Shown here: positions 29,818-40,049 of the stretch, piece by piece
Layout of the letters: every line of letters begins with the position of its first letter
Position numbering within the stretch: position 1 is the stretch's first letter
From: Symbiodinium microadriaticum
Taxonomy: Eukaryota > Sar > Dinophyceae > Suessiales > Symbiodiniaceae
Assembly: GCA_001939145.1 (NCBI GenBank)
Contig: LSRX01000519.1
Coordinates: forward strand, 292,626-356,625
Direction of reading: 5' to 3'
Length of the DNA stretch: 64,000 nucleotides
Notes under the pieces: model-generated
What the model saw: the letters and a program-made list of their open reading frames with translations, nothing else
Database searches by the model: none
Told to the model about the DNA's origin: nothing
Program-made: the position numbers and the translations under genes

Positions 29818-31518
29818 CTAGTACCGCAGACTCAGTACACACCAAGCTGCACCACCCCGCGCTCGCAGCACCATCTGCTTGCCTCGCACTCCTCCGCTGC
29901 AAATTGTTCCCACGGCTCGATGTAACGTATGGTGAACTTGTGACCCCTTCAAGCTTGGAACGGTGCCTCTAAGGCGTAGCGCACACGCCGATGCCGCACC
30001 CGTCAGGGCAAGCATGGCCTGCCCTTTCGAGACTGAGAAAGACGTCCTCTGGAGCACCTAGGATGCCGAAGATTTCGTGCGTCTGATATCGGTCGTGATT
30101 CCAGACACCAAGGCACCGGATGACCGGAATGTGCCAAAGCCTAGGGTGCTTGGCAACAAGGGCTCACAAGCTACATCTTGCATCTGCAGCTCCTGTCCTG
30201 CTTCACTTCTCCCTAGGTTCCTCGGCTGAGTGAGCAGCTGGTCGTCCCAGTGATGTTCGGCCAGGTGCCACGAAGCTGCAATCCTAGGCAAGTAACAGGA
30301 AGAAGGTGCGGAGAGCTGGACGGAAGGAATGCGGGAAATAGTAGCGCACCATGCAGCAACATGCAACCAAGAAATCCTTCGTCCAGGCGGCATTTACTGC
30401 TCTTGCTGCAGAAACGGTTGCCAAAGCGCAGCCGACAATTGCCGCAGCCTGAAGTCAAGCACTCGGGGATCTGCAGGAACATTGCAGCGCTATCGCTTGC
30501 TTCTGCTTCAAAGCAACGGCATCAGGTCTCCACGAGGAGGAGCCGCATCTGTTCTTGAAAGTCTGCGGCCTGCACACTCGTGAACTTCACAAACTTCCTC
30601 GCTCCCGAACTGCCGCTGCTCCCGATGCTGAGCCGCGTACATTGTCGAAAGCGACTCGAGAAACACGCACAAAACTTGATCCCAAACGGCAGACCAGATG
30701 AACTCGTCAACTGCCGGAGCTCTTGCCAGACGCCCCCGAAACACATCATGAAAAACGAACTGCGAACAGTACGTGATGAGGATGAGATTCTGCAATGACT
30801 CCACACCTGAAATAGAAGGAGCTGCTCCATCTTCTTCATGTAGTCTTCGCATTCTTTATCGAACTGGCACCGGAACTCAAGATCCACTCAAGCAGACTGC
30901 GCCGAGTTGGTCCGAGCAGGGAGCCTTCGTGGCTGTCTGGAAGCTCGGGTTCTGGTCCGACGACTCCAGAAACCTGCATTCCCGGGGTAACGCAGCGCAT
31001 CGCGGTGTAAGCATCTGCGCAGGCCTCGTTGTTCCGCTGTCATAGAGGCGTAAGACCTTGTTGTCGCGCTTCTTACTCTGCGACTTCCAAAACGGCCTCC
31101 ACACAAGAGCAAGGCAACCTCCTCTTCGTTCGACACGAAAACTGTGCACTTCGAGGCCCGTGCACGACTTCGAGCTCCACGTTCTCATTGCTTCCCGCCC
31201 AAGCTTCCAGATACCTGCATCACGGCACAGCACCCGACGTGACTACGAGGTAGTCGTGGGCCAGGGACCTCAAGCCCAGGACGTCAACCCTTATCTTGTA
31301 GCAAGCCTCAGAGTTAGGCTCCTACGCCGCGCTAGCCTGAGAAACGGACTGTCCAAATCATTCAATGCGGTAGGCGCATGCACGAAGCATTCAGAAACCC
31401 GAGATGGGTGCGTGTCTCTCCGTCTGGATCTGCTGGAAGCACCTGCAATGAGCTCGAGGAATGGAACAAATCGTAGAATTGTGCGCTGCTGGACCCTCGC
31501 GCTGCACACCATTCCCAC
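29818..31518 (-). CDS. Unidentified multi-exon gene segments
   Basis: The best segment (30852-30508) reads ESLQNLILITYCSQFVFHD, VDEFIWSAVWDQVLCVFLES and LSTMYAAQHREQRQFGSEEV. It looks like amphipathic helices of an alpha-solenoid or large cytosolic protein. A neighbouring frame gives EFRCQFDKECEDYMKKMEQL (30887-30820). The two could be consecutive exons. No family is assigned. The minus strand agrees with the cluster. Confidence 0.35.
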
Positions 31519-32052
31519 TTAGGTCAGACATCCTTTCACTTGGGCCTTCCTGACTGTAAGATGACCCAATAACTATCACGTTATATCACGTTCACAGCTG
31601 GCTGACTGCTCTCTACACCCCTTGGCTATGTAAGCTCTGCAAGTGCACACATGATCCCAGTTGTCTGTTAAGAGTTTGCGAAGCTGCAGCATGAGCATTG
31701 TAAACAGGAGCTGGTTCGCCCAAACAGCCCCCTTGCCAAACTTACAGCTCTCTCGTTGAGCTCACGAAGTTTGGTCACCTCACCGCCTCTGAGAATGCAA
31801 GGGTGCGACACAGTTCTGTCAGCTGTGGTTCAAGCTCTTCAGGCTCCGCAAATCCATGCGCTCAGGGTATCAGCTCTGCATGTTCTGCGTGTGACTCGTG
31901 GTATGATTGCGGCTGCAGGTGAAGCGAGCCGAGGTTTGCCAGTGCGGCGGCTTCGTCTTCGCTTTCTTCAAGCTCTCGATGTATGTGTCTGTTTTCTTTG
32001 CTTCGGTGTATCCTGCATGCATGGGGCGTGTCATCAAGCGCTGTCACGGCAG

Positions 32053-32397
32053 CTAGCTACAATGTCTCCAAACTTCCTGCGGCCATGAGCAGTCGGGGTC
32101 GACGTGCCCAGGCGCCGTCGGCGGACTCGGCAGAAAACACTCAAGTGCAACCTCAAACCATGCCTGGCTATCGTCAACATCTGCTTGTCGACAGTCTGAG
32201 TTCGCGTCTGCGCCAAATGCATTCCGACGAAACTTCAGCCGGAGGTCAGAATTCAGTGCATACCAAACCTCATCAGCAAGAAGTGAGCCACAGAGCGCAA
32301 CATAATTCACATCCATGTGCGCTAGCATGTGTACTTGTACACGAAAACACAGTATGACATCACGCGATATGCCCCTAGACAAAGCATGACACAACAC
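32053..32397 (-). CDS. Unidentified exon-like segment
   Basis: The frame includes MDVNYVALCGSLLADEVWYA and LNSDLRLKFRRNAFGADANS, with protein-like composition. It may be an upstream exon of the gene represented at 29.8-31.5 kb. No motif is recognised. Confidence 0.25.
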   Translation of the reverse strand: MLCHALSRGISRDVILCFRVQVHMLAHMDVNYVALCGSLLADEVWYALNSDLRLKFRRNAFGADANSDCRQADVDDSQAWFEVALECFLPSPPTAPGHVDPDCSWPQEVWRHCS

Positions 32398-32399
32398 AA

Positions 32400-33000
32400 G
32401 CTGAGGTTAAGGTCAAGGTCGAGGCACAAGGCCAACGTAAAGATAAAGACAATGAAATGTGTAAAGTAAGGCAAGGCAGCGCATGCAGAGCAAGGCGAGG
32501 CAGGGCCCAGCAAGACTAGACAAAGCAACATCAAAAAAAATAATAAGATGCATATCAGATCAGACCAGATCAGATCGGTCAGCCGAAGACGGAGCAAAAC
32601 AGGGAAAGGGAGAGTAAAGCCTGGGGACTGGGCCAGGGGCATCGGCCGGGATGCGGCAGCTTTGTATGGATTTTCCAAGCATTAGTTTTGGTTGGAGGCC
32701 TGCAAACCAAGTTAATGCATTTTCTGCACGATTTTCGGGTGTAGGACCGGCATTGAGCTCCAGATTTGTTGAAATCAGGACCGAAGGCGTACCCTTGGAA
32801 AAGACAGTTGGCAGGTCGGAGGCTGGGTGGGCCGGAAGAAGAGTCGTTTGTTGGAAGGGGGAGAGGAAAGGGAGGAGGGCCGCCTGGGCTGGGGGCGCGC
32901 GCAATGATGCTGGTCACGGAGGCGGTAAGGGGAGCGGGACGGGGCGCGCATGGTCATGTGCTGGCCTGGCGGGAAAGGCAGGAGGAGGGATCAGGGGAAG
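32400..33000. other. Purine-biased stretch before the gap, no gene seen
   Basis: Short degenerate AAGGC/AAGGTC and CAGATCAGAC repeats (32400-32580) are followed by G-rich sequence up to the assembly gap. Frames on both strands lack motifs. Confidence 0.4.
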
Positions 33001-33025
33001 NNNNNNNNNNNNNNNNNNNNNNNNN
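33001..33025. other. Assembly gap (25 N)
   Basis: Twenty-five undetermined bases. The flanks are both G/C-homopolymer-rich. Order across the gap relies on scaffolding. A single N also lies at 41586. Confidence 1.
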
Positions 33026-33071
33026 GCCCCCCGCTCCCCGCGCCCCCTTCCCTGCCCCCCGCCCAATGAAG

Positions 33072-33188
33072 GAGTGATGAAATGAGTGATTGAATGAACG
33101 AATGATTGAATGATTGAATGATTGATTGAATGATTGATTGATGGATGGATGGATGGAATGAATGAATGAATGAATGAATGAATGACCT
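33072..33188. repeat. GAAT/GATT microsatellite
   Basis: About 115 bp of ATTGAATG, GATT, GATG and GAAT units, immediately after the gap. Confidence 0.9.
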
Positions 33189-33379
33189 GCGTTGCCCGAC
33201 TCTGGGCGCAGCCCCTTAATGATTCTGATTAGAACTACTGTTATTATTTCGGATCAGGGGTGACAGTGGTTGTTTTTGCCCCCCTCCTCTCTCCAACGAA
33301 AGTCGTATTATGTGAATGAGGTCGGGCAAGGAAGGGAAGGAAGAGAGTCCCCGCATCAACAGGATTACTAGTATTATGT

Positions 33380-33812
33380 TGTTGAAATTATGAGTATTAT
33401 TGCTACTACTATTATGCATACTATTGTTATTATTAGTACTATTACTATCATTATTCTGATTATTATGATTATGATGATTATTATGATTATTATCATTATT
33501 GTGATTATTTTGATTATTCTGATTATGATGATTATTATGATTATTATGAGCATTATGATTATTATGGTTATTATGAGTATTATGATTATTCTGATTATTC
33601 TGATTATGATGATTATTATGACTATTATCATTATTATGATTATTATGATTATTATCATTATTATGATTCTTATGATTAGTATGCTTATGATTATGACTAT
33701 TATTATTTTTTCAACGGTTTCCTGGAAGAAGATGAAGATATTGATTATGATTATTACTATATAATAATCGAATGATAACAATATTATTATTATGAAATAA
33801 TGTAATAACAAC
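33380..33812. repeat. ATT/ATG-rich microsatellite
   Basis: More than 400 bp of ATTATTATGATT-type sequence. Frames through it encode Ile/Met runs and are artefacts. Confidence 0.9.
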
Positions 33813-33822
33813 AATAATGCAT

Positions 33823-33925
33823 GGGTAGTTCTCTAAATTAGGGTCCCTTTTTAGGTCCCCCAATATAGTACGGCACCCCTATACAAAGGACCCCCAAAAG
33901 GCGACCCTAATCTAGAGAATTACCC
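33823..33925. mobile_element. Short inverted-repeat (MITE-like) element
   Basis: The ends are imperfect reverse complements over about 26-30 bases: GGGTAGTTCTCTAAATTAGG at the left, and the right end reversed reads GGGTAATTCTCTAGATTAGG. The total is 103 bp with no coding capacity. No clear target-site duplication is seen. It could be a MITE or a conserved hairpin RNA-like repeat. Confidence 0.6.
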
Positions 33926-34924
33926 ACATATTAACGATAATATTAATGCAATCGCTCTATTAAGAAACAGACGCACAAGCGGACACTGTCTTTTTAACAG
34001 ACGTGGGGCACAGCTCAAGCTGGTTGTCAGGTGCAGCAAACAGATTACAGGTGCCGAAGGCCCAAGGCTGACAGTGAAGACAGTGCAAACAGATGCAGTC
34101 AGATGCCCGCGATGATGTGAAGTCCCCGACACACAAACTGTAGCCAGACCGCAAGTTTTGCAAGTTCGGCAAGAACTGGCGGAACCGTCAACAGAAGCGC
34201 TGACAGCGAAGTTGTCGGTAAACGGCTTTCCACACAGAAGACGACCAGATTCCTGCTCCAGAACATGCTGTAGTCGCGAGGACTTGTTTTTGGCCACAGC
34301 ATAGCCACCCAGGCTGAGCAGGTTTTCCAGAAAGTGCGGTGCCGCGGCAACCTGCTGCTCATCCTCGTCACAGCTGTCCTCAGAGGCGAGCTCAGAGCCA
34401 CTAGAGCTGCTGCTGTCCTCAGCAACCAAGAGGTCCGGGGCAGTGTCAGAGCCCAGTGCGATGCCAGACGCGCTGCTGCCCGCAGAACGATTCAGGCCGT
34501 GAGATGGGCTGGAAACCACAGATGCAGAGTCACAGACACGGATGCAGTCCTGCCAGCGGCCACTCCGAGTGCCGTCAGGGCAGAAGGAGGCAGCAGACAC
34601 AGTTTTGATGACCAGGGAGGAGTCCTCGTGTCCCAGACCGTGCAGCAGCTCTTTTAGGAGCAGGAGACGCTTGCCCTCAAGAACACGTCTGCAGTGAGGC
34701 GCAAGCCCAGCGTGAAAGACTCTAGCCAAGGATGCGAGTTCCGAGGCTCGTTGCAGCACACCGTGCAAAAAGTTACAACGCTTGCTGGCAATATCAGCAG
34801 CAGAACATGTCTCAAGACAGTGCACAGAAAACTCCAGATCGGATGGAAGCTGTGGTGGCTCAGCAGGATGCGAGACCGCGGATAACATGAACTCCTCAGA
34901 CTCGCAGGGCACACCTATGCACAA
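33920..34924 (-). CDS. Conserved-looking 334-codon frame of a multi-copy family, C-terminal part
   Basis: The N-terminal two thirds is ordinary protein sequence: FHAGLAPHCRRVLEGKRLLL, KELLHGLGHEDSSLVIKTVS, an acidic Ser-rich linker, and HFLENLLSLGGYAVAKNKSS. It ends with CGKPFTDNFAVS followed by a CxxCKxCG cluster. A CG-x-x-x-x-x-N...C-x-x-C tail is common in repeated proteins of symbiodiniacean genomes, possibly retroelement-derived. The last 60 residues run into noncoding sequence. It lies downstream, on the same strand, of the 35.4-38.9 kb segments and is probably the same unit. Confidence 0.4.
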   Translation of the reverse strand: MCIGVPCESEEFMLSAVSHPAEPPQLPSDLEFSVHCLETCSAADIASKRCNFLHGVLQRASELASLARVFHAGLAPHCRRVLEGKRLLLLKELLHGLGHEDSSLVIKTVSAASFCPDGTRSGRWQDCIRVCDSASVVSSPSHGLNRSAGSSASGIALGSDTAPDLLVAEDSSSSSGSELASEDSCDEDEQQVAAAPHFLENLLSLGGYAVAKNKSSRLQHVLEQESGRLLCGKPFTDNFAVSASVDGSASSCRTCKTCGLATVCVSGTSHHRGHLTASVCTVFTVSLGPSAPVICLLHLTTSLSCAPRLLKRQCPLVRLFLNRAIALILSLICG

Positions 34925-35094
34925 AAGCTAGCAGCTGGACTCTCTGTCGACAGAAAGAACCTTGCAACCCTTGGGGGCTCCCGGCAAGGACACAGCACAG
35001 CCGGGAACCAGCGAAGTGGCCGGCGTGTCCAAGGGTACTCGAATGCGGGTGCGTTCAAAGAATGGGTTGGCTGTCTCAGACGGGTTGCGTGCTC

Positions 35095-35228
35095 GTGGGG
35101 TCCCGCCCGTCCTCTATAAGAGGCTCCAGAGAGGCATCCCAAGGCACGCGTGGGGTCCCGCCAGTCCTCCATAAGAGCCTCCAGAGAGGCATCCCAAGGC
35201 GCGCGTGGAGTCCCGCCAGTCCTCTACA
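35095..35228. repeat. 55-bp tandem repeat
   Basis: Two full units (35095-35149, 35150-35204) and part of a third, with only a few substitutions. The period is not a multiple of three, so the overlapping frames shift at each unit. Confidence 0.85.
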
Positions 35229-35414
35229 GGAAAAAGCCCCATGGCAAGGTCGACCTGGCACGATGCAAACCTGAGGCAGGAGTCCTGTTGACGGCAGCTG
35301 AGTCCTGAGCAGAGGGCAGGCGATTCTCAAGATGCGTACTGAGCAGAAACGCGCAGAACCGGCAGAGAGGCGGGCATAGGGTATGCCGCCTCAGAAGAGG
35401 TGCTCCAGGTGCCA

Positions 35415-35722
35415 TCAGACATACGGCCCCAAGGCAAACGCGCATGGCCCTGGGTGGGGTGGCAGAGCTGCTCCAACTGTCGAAGGCAAGTTACCATCCG
35501 GCACAACCTGCTGAGCGGCGTGGTGGCCTAAAACAGCCTCCCGCTGGGATTCTCGATGCTCCACACAATGCCCTGAGCATGACAGTAGAGGCAGACCTGA
35601 GCAGTCAGGGCATACAAACGATGATTTGCATTGCTGACCTGGCACCGATGTCTGAAACTCAACCCTGGCAGCCCATCAGGCGACCCAGCAGCTCGTGCTG
35701 CAAGGTGGTGCGAGGTGGACAT
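35415..35722 (-). CDS. Segment with an S-x-ENP motif, retroelement-associated domain
   Basis: Minus-strand reading gives FRHRCQVSNANHRLYALTAQ, then GIVWSIENPSGRLF and, after an in-frame stop, LPWGRMSDGTWSTSSEAAYP. An ENP/ENV-type motif after a beta-strand, followed by a PWG...AYP tail, recurs in multi-copy dinoflagellate proteins and could be a degenerate DNA-methyltransferase-like fold. Retrotransposon-borne cytosine methyltransferases have been reported from Symbiodinium. The catalytic Pro-Cys motif was not located, so the link is tentative. The stop inside the domain indicates a pseudogene or an intron. Confidence 0.3.
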
Positions 35723-36298
35723 AGGCCATAGGCGACGTGACCAGACTTACGGATGTCCGACAGCACAGAAGCGCCAGACTTGGACAGGAGATCAAGCTTC
35801 AGCAAAGCATGGCCTCCTACGACTGCCTTGTGTGCAGTGCGTTGTGACAGCGCAGCAGAGGTGACAGCGGTAGATGGCATGCAGTCAGAAAAATGCACAG
35901 GAAAAACACGAGGCTGGTCGAGACCAGAACTTGAGCCGTGGGCCGTGACCCGAGGTGGCAGCCAGTCAGCGGGAGAACCGGCCTCAGAAGAAGCAGCAAA
36001 ACGGTTGGCTACAGACGAACCTTCCACAAGAGCTGCAGGAACCTTGAAAGTGAGGACAACTGAGGCAGAGGCCGGAGGGATGCAACCACTGAGTCAGTCA
36101 TCTTGCGCAGCAAGGCCAGCCACGGCCGGCATGTAGGCCTCAGTCATCAGTGTCGCGATCTGAGCAGGTCAGTTATAGTGCAGGCGTAGGCGCTGTGGTC
36201 AGCAGAACCGCAGCGCATCCACAGATGAAGCCCTTTCTCACACTGCTTGCCTTTGCGCCCATGAGCCAAGTAAACAGTCGAAGCACAGAGGGTCGCCG

Positions 36299-37136
36299 TC
36301 ACGCCTGCGGTCCAGATCTGTTAGGGCAGAGGGGACAGAATGGGCTTGCCCTTGCCTTCCTTGTCCTTGCCGTCACCTTTCTGGGAAAACTTGCCAGGAG
36401 GCTTGGGGGCCTCGTCCAGGACACGCTGCACTCGCGAGGCAGGACGTGAAAGGCAACAGAAGGTGAGCCGGCAGCAGCTGTCAGGGCCTTGTCAACTTCG
36501 GCAGCAGCGTCAACAGCAGGGAGCCAAGGCACCTGAGACGCAACCTGTTGCCAAACAGCGCGGTCAGCAGAGCAGAGATCACAGCATCGACTCCTGGGGC
36601 AGGGTGCCCCCGAGGGGTACGACGATGAAGATGCTCGAAAAACCCAGGAATGTAGGTCTCGTGATCGAGCACGGAACGTGCACACGTTCGCCACTTCGAG
36701 CGCCACACTGGGGCCGCTAAAGGCTTGGTAAAGCCTAAGCGGGCATAAGCTCGTTGCTGACGCCACTTTCAGCTGGGACGGCTTCCTGGCCGCCTGCAGC
36801 GCAGAGGTTTCCACAGCCTGAACAGGTTCGTCCCTTTTTCGGAGACCACCTCCTGTTCCCAGCGCTGCTGCAGCGGCTAGGAGGGATATAGCGAACTGCA
36901 GAGTCACTGACCATACTGAATGCTTGGTCAATCAGGGCGTTGCTGGGTTCAAAGGAGCCAGCAATGGGCCAGGCACCCAGCTTTGTGCGCATGGCAGACA
37001 TGCGGCCGGACCTCTCCTGATGAGTCAGCTTGCGAGGCCCATCGTCGTCTGCAACAGAGCTGCGGAGCTCCGACAAAGGTGCCAGCTTCAAACAGCAGGC
37101 GAGAAAAAGCAGACAATGTCCCGTCAGAAGGCGCAT
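36299..37136 (-). CDS. Multi-copy-family protein segments
   Basis: The segment 37136-36880 reads RLLTGHCLLFLACCLKLAPL, RKLTHQERSGRMSAMRTKLG and FEPSNALIDQAFSMVSDSAV, a pattern (W-P-x-x-G-x-x-E-P-S-N-A-L-x-D) that looks like a repeated dinoflagellate family. Frames at 36931-36299 and 36708-36481 (HETYIPGFFEHLHRRTPRG, DAVISALLTALFGNR) are likely later exons. Function unknown. It lies in a series with the flanking segments on the same strand. Confidence 0.35.
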
Positions 37137-38001
37137 CGCCCAGATGCTTGACCAGAGCTGCCTACCACCAGAATGGCAGTGGTAGGCAAAGACCTCAAGG
37201 CAGCCACCGACTGCTACTCAAAACAACCAAAGGAGGGTTAAGGCCCAAGCCAGCCTACCAGAGGTGCAGAGGCCTGCCACAAGGCGGCACAGAGACTGCC
37301 CAAGCAGTAAAAACATATAGAGGTGGTAGGCACAGACCTGAAAAGGTGTCGTTAAGAGAAGGCGACCGCAGCCGCAGAGCTGAGGCCGGAGCAGTGGCTG
37401 TGAAGCCAAAACCTGAGCAATGTCGCGTGAAGTACCTGACAGGTTGCCACAGGAGAAAAAGAAAAACTGCGACCGCTAGGCGACCGGCCGGGGCACAAGT
37501 CCAGTACAGCAGACTTGCCAGAGAAACCGAAAAGGAGCTCAAGCTCGGAATTGAAGCGCAAGCCGCGGGCGCCAGCACAGAGCAACCGTCCTGCACCCGG
37601 AAAAAGGGGTAACCGTGCCAACAGGCACAGTGTCGCACACAGCCCCCAAGAGCTAGACGGCAGCAGAACAGACAGCAACAACACATGCATGCAGGGCGCA
37701 GGCACGCCAGGCTGCAGCACTCACTCAAAAGGCTCAAGCCAGACGCAGTCCGTCTTCACGCCCAGAGGCGGTGACCCCAGAGCGGATAGCAGGTGTCATC
37801 AGGGCAGCAGGCCAGCAGAAAAACTATACGGCTGTGTCCAGCGCCAAGGAGCAGAAGCACAGCCTTAGGGCCTGCACTTGTCGCAGTAGCGGTTTTTGTG
37901 TGCCTTCCTGGAAGAGTGCGAAACAGCACGACTGCAAGAATGACCACAAAGGCCCCAACAGGGGGCGACGCAAAAGCCACTCAAGGAGTGCCCATGGTCT
38001 G

Positions 38002-38738
38002 TCAGAACCTTAGGCAGCCGTCCAGAGGACGCCGCAAAGGCCATATGTTAGATGGCAGCGGGTGTCCGGAGAAGATGTCCTGAACAATGGCGTAAGGCCG
38101 ATCTGCCGAGCCTTCCTGCTCCAAGCGACGGTAGGACGACAGTAGGACGGGGGACCAAAAGTCCTGTACAGGCGGGGCAAGCATCACAGGAGCAGGTGCA
38201 ACAGTCGCAGGGTCCGCCAGGTTGCTGACTGAGGCATCAGGGATCGAACCACCAGAGCCAGCAGAGCGACCAGTGACCTGCACAGGAGCTGCTTGCGAGG
38301 AGGAAGTAGGGCAACCAGCGCTCAGATCAGGAGGCGGAGCCATCAGGAGGCGGAGCCACAGGGTGCGTGGGCAGGAGGCTGAGCAGCAGGAAGCGGCAGA
38401 TCATCATCCATAGCCTCAATCGATGCTGGGTGCAGGCCAGTCCCAGGGCGGTAAGTTGCGGGCGGCATTTTCATCGGTTCGGTTCTCAGGCTCCAGGTCG
38501 ACAGGTGCCTCGGCTGGCGGAGGCAAAGGGCACTCAGCACCAGCAGCTGGATCAGCAGGTCCAGATGCAGCAGGCACAGGAGCCAGGACCTCAGGAGCAG
38601 CAAAAATGTCCAGCAAGTCGGTGGAAGTAGACGCAGCCGCTGTGGTAGTAGCAGCCGGCAGGTCATACTCACTGGAGCCGTCGCTCTGGTAGCCCAGCTG
38701 GTGCTCCCTGACAACCTCCCTTGCGTGGTAATTAGCAC
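38002..38738 (-). CDS. Acidic/Pro-rich N-terminal segments of the same unit
   Basis: Frames read REVVREHQLGYQSDGSSEYD and LLDIFAAPEVLAPVPA (about 38710-38570), then PPWDWPAPSI, and a later stretch DFWSPVLLSSYRRLEQEGSA (about 38160-38100). The coding part is continuous with 38923-38732 apart from a +/-1 shift at the LVTLC/ANYHARE junction (about 38,735). Function unknown. Confidence 0.35.
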
Positions 38739-38929
38739 AAAGTCACCAGGTCCTGGTGCGGCAAAGCCTGGAAGGCAGCAGACAAAGTGTCGTCATCAGT
38801 TGCAGCTGCACTCCTCAGACGACGGACCAAGGTAGCCAGGGGAGATACACTCATGGCACAGGCAGAGAGAAAACACCAACAGAGCATAGCAGAAACCACA
38901 ACAAAAACAGGCACTTGAGCCAAAATGGC
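38732..38929 (-). CDS. Predicted N-terminal exon downstream of a spliced-leader relic
   Basis: The frame after the relic lacks an ATG at its first position; the first ATG gives MLCWCFLSACAMSVSPL, then a soluble helical segment TLVRRLRSAAATDDDTL and SAAFQALPHQDLVTLC. The early hydrophobic run may be translated leader. A frameshift joins it to the next segment. The leader relic suggests that the gene copy, or an ancestor of it, came from a trans-spliced mRNA. Confidence 0.4.
   Translation of the reverse strand, partial: AILAQVPVFVVVSAMLCWCFLSACAMSVSPLATLVRRLRSAAATDDDTLSAAFQALPHQDLVTLC
38914..38929 (-). other. Truncated spliced-leader relic
   Basis: The minus strand reads GCCATTTTGGCTCAAG, the last 16 bases of DinoSL. 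The upstream bases (CTCGCG) no longer match. It is immediately upstream of, and in the same orientation as, the 38.7 kb frame. Sixteen exact bases are unlikely by chance in 64 kb. Confidence 0.75.
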
Positions 38930-38967
38930 CGCGAGGTTGCATTAAAGTGACTTGCACACACAGTCTA

Positions 38968-39105
38968 CATGATAATCATAATAACAATAATAATAATAAT
39001 AATAATAATAGTAATATTGATCATAATAATAATCATCATCATAATAATACCAAAACAATAAGAAGAAGAATAATAATAATAATAGTAGTAGTAATAATTA
39101 TCCGT
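38968..39105. repeat. AAT/CAT-rich microsatellite
   Basis: AATAATAAT runs interrupted by ATC and AGA/AGT triplets. Frames are poly-Asn/Ile/Tyr artefacts. Confidence 0.9.
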
Positions 39106-39113
39106 GTGCGATA

Positions 39114-39847
39114 TCATCGCGTGTTTATCACTTCCCCGAAAGCATAACACTTCCGAAAACTTTGCTGTTGAGCAGGTCCTGAGATGGCGACAGCTGAATG
39201 ATGCTTGTTGAGAAAAGCGTCGAGCTTGCTAACGGCTGCTTTTCCTCCTTGTCCGACCTGGTGAGTGGCCATGTATGCCAAGACATCTTGCGAAGGGACA
39301 CTTGGTAAGCTCGGCACGTGGGGCACGTCGTCTTCGTCAAACTCCAACAACGGCACATTGTAGATAATCTGGCAAGCACGTTCGGAGGGCTTCCAACAGT
39401 GCACCCGCTCAGCAAGCTGCTGCAAGCTGCTGCAAGCCGTAAGCAAACGTTGCGAAGCACGCCAGGGAAGCTGCCCGCCCCAACACCTCGAAGCTGGAGC
39501 TGATCGTGTGGTCGTCCTTGTCCAACCTGCAAGCTTGAAGCGTACGATGACCACTTTGCATGAAAACATCTGAGAAATTCTGAGAAGCTGACACACGGAC
39601 AACTATGGGTGGTAGATCCAGCCTTAGACTCTCTCATGGACCGAAGCATCGCAAGCGAAACCCCTAGGTGCCGGACTCGTCTTCGCCATCCGGCCCCTTT
39701 AAGACCTAGAAATTGAAGCTGCCATTCAGTCTCGTCCGATGCACTCGAATCAGTGCCTCGGCTTCGACTGGCCCGATCGTGAGGCGATCCATAAAAACTG
39801 GATCCAAGGAGCCTGAGTTGAAGTGGGGGTGCAAGCTCGCTTGCCAT
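39114..39847 (-). CDS. Unidentified coding-like segment
   Basis: The minus-strand frames contain IIYNVPLLEFDEDDVPHVPS, QDVLAYMATHQVGQGGKAAV and SKLDAFLNKHHSAVAI, which read like genuine protein. Upstream is ASELAPPLQLRLLGSSFYGS and ETEWQLQFLGLKGAGWRRRV. The Leu/Phe-Asp-Glu-Asp-Asp stretch is not diagnostic. It could be the 3' part of the C2-like gene that lies upstream on the same strand. Confidence 0.35.
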
Positions 39848-40049
39848 GTTCTTTCAGAAAGTTGAAGTAGATGGAACCCACCCTGTCACACCCGCAAACA
39901 CGCTCCTGCAAATCCTCAGTCTGACGACATCTGTAGCTACAAGTAGTTCAGAATGAAGACACCCACAAAGGCTCACTCCGCGGAATCGGGTCATCCGAAG
40001 AAAAGCTTCCGAAACTGTAGGCAGAGGACTTAGCTGGATTTGGTGTTGA

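Noticed and set aside
32560..32917. Minus-strand Pro/Ser-rich frames before the gap
   Set aside because: Simple-sequence composition, no motif and adjacency to an assembly gap.
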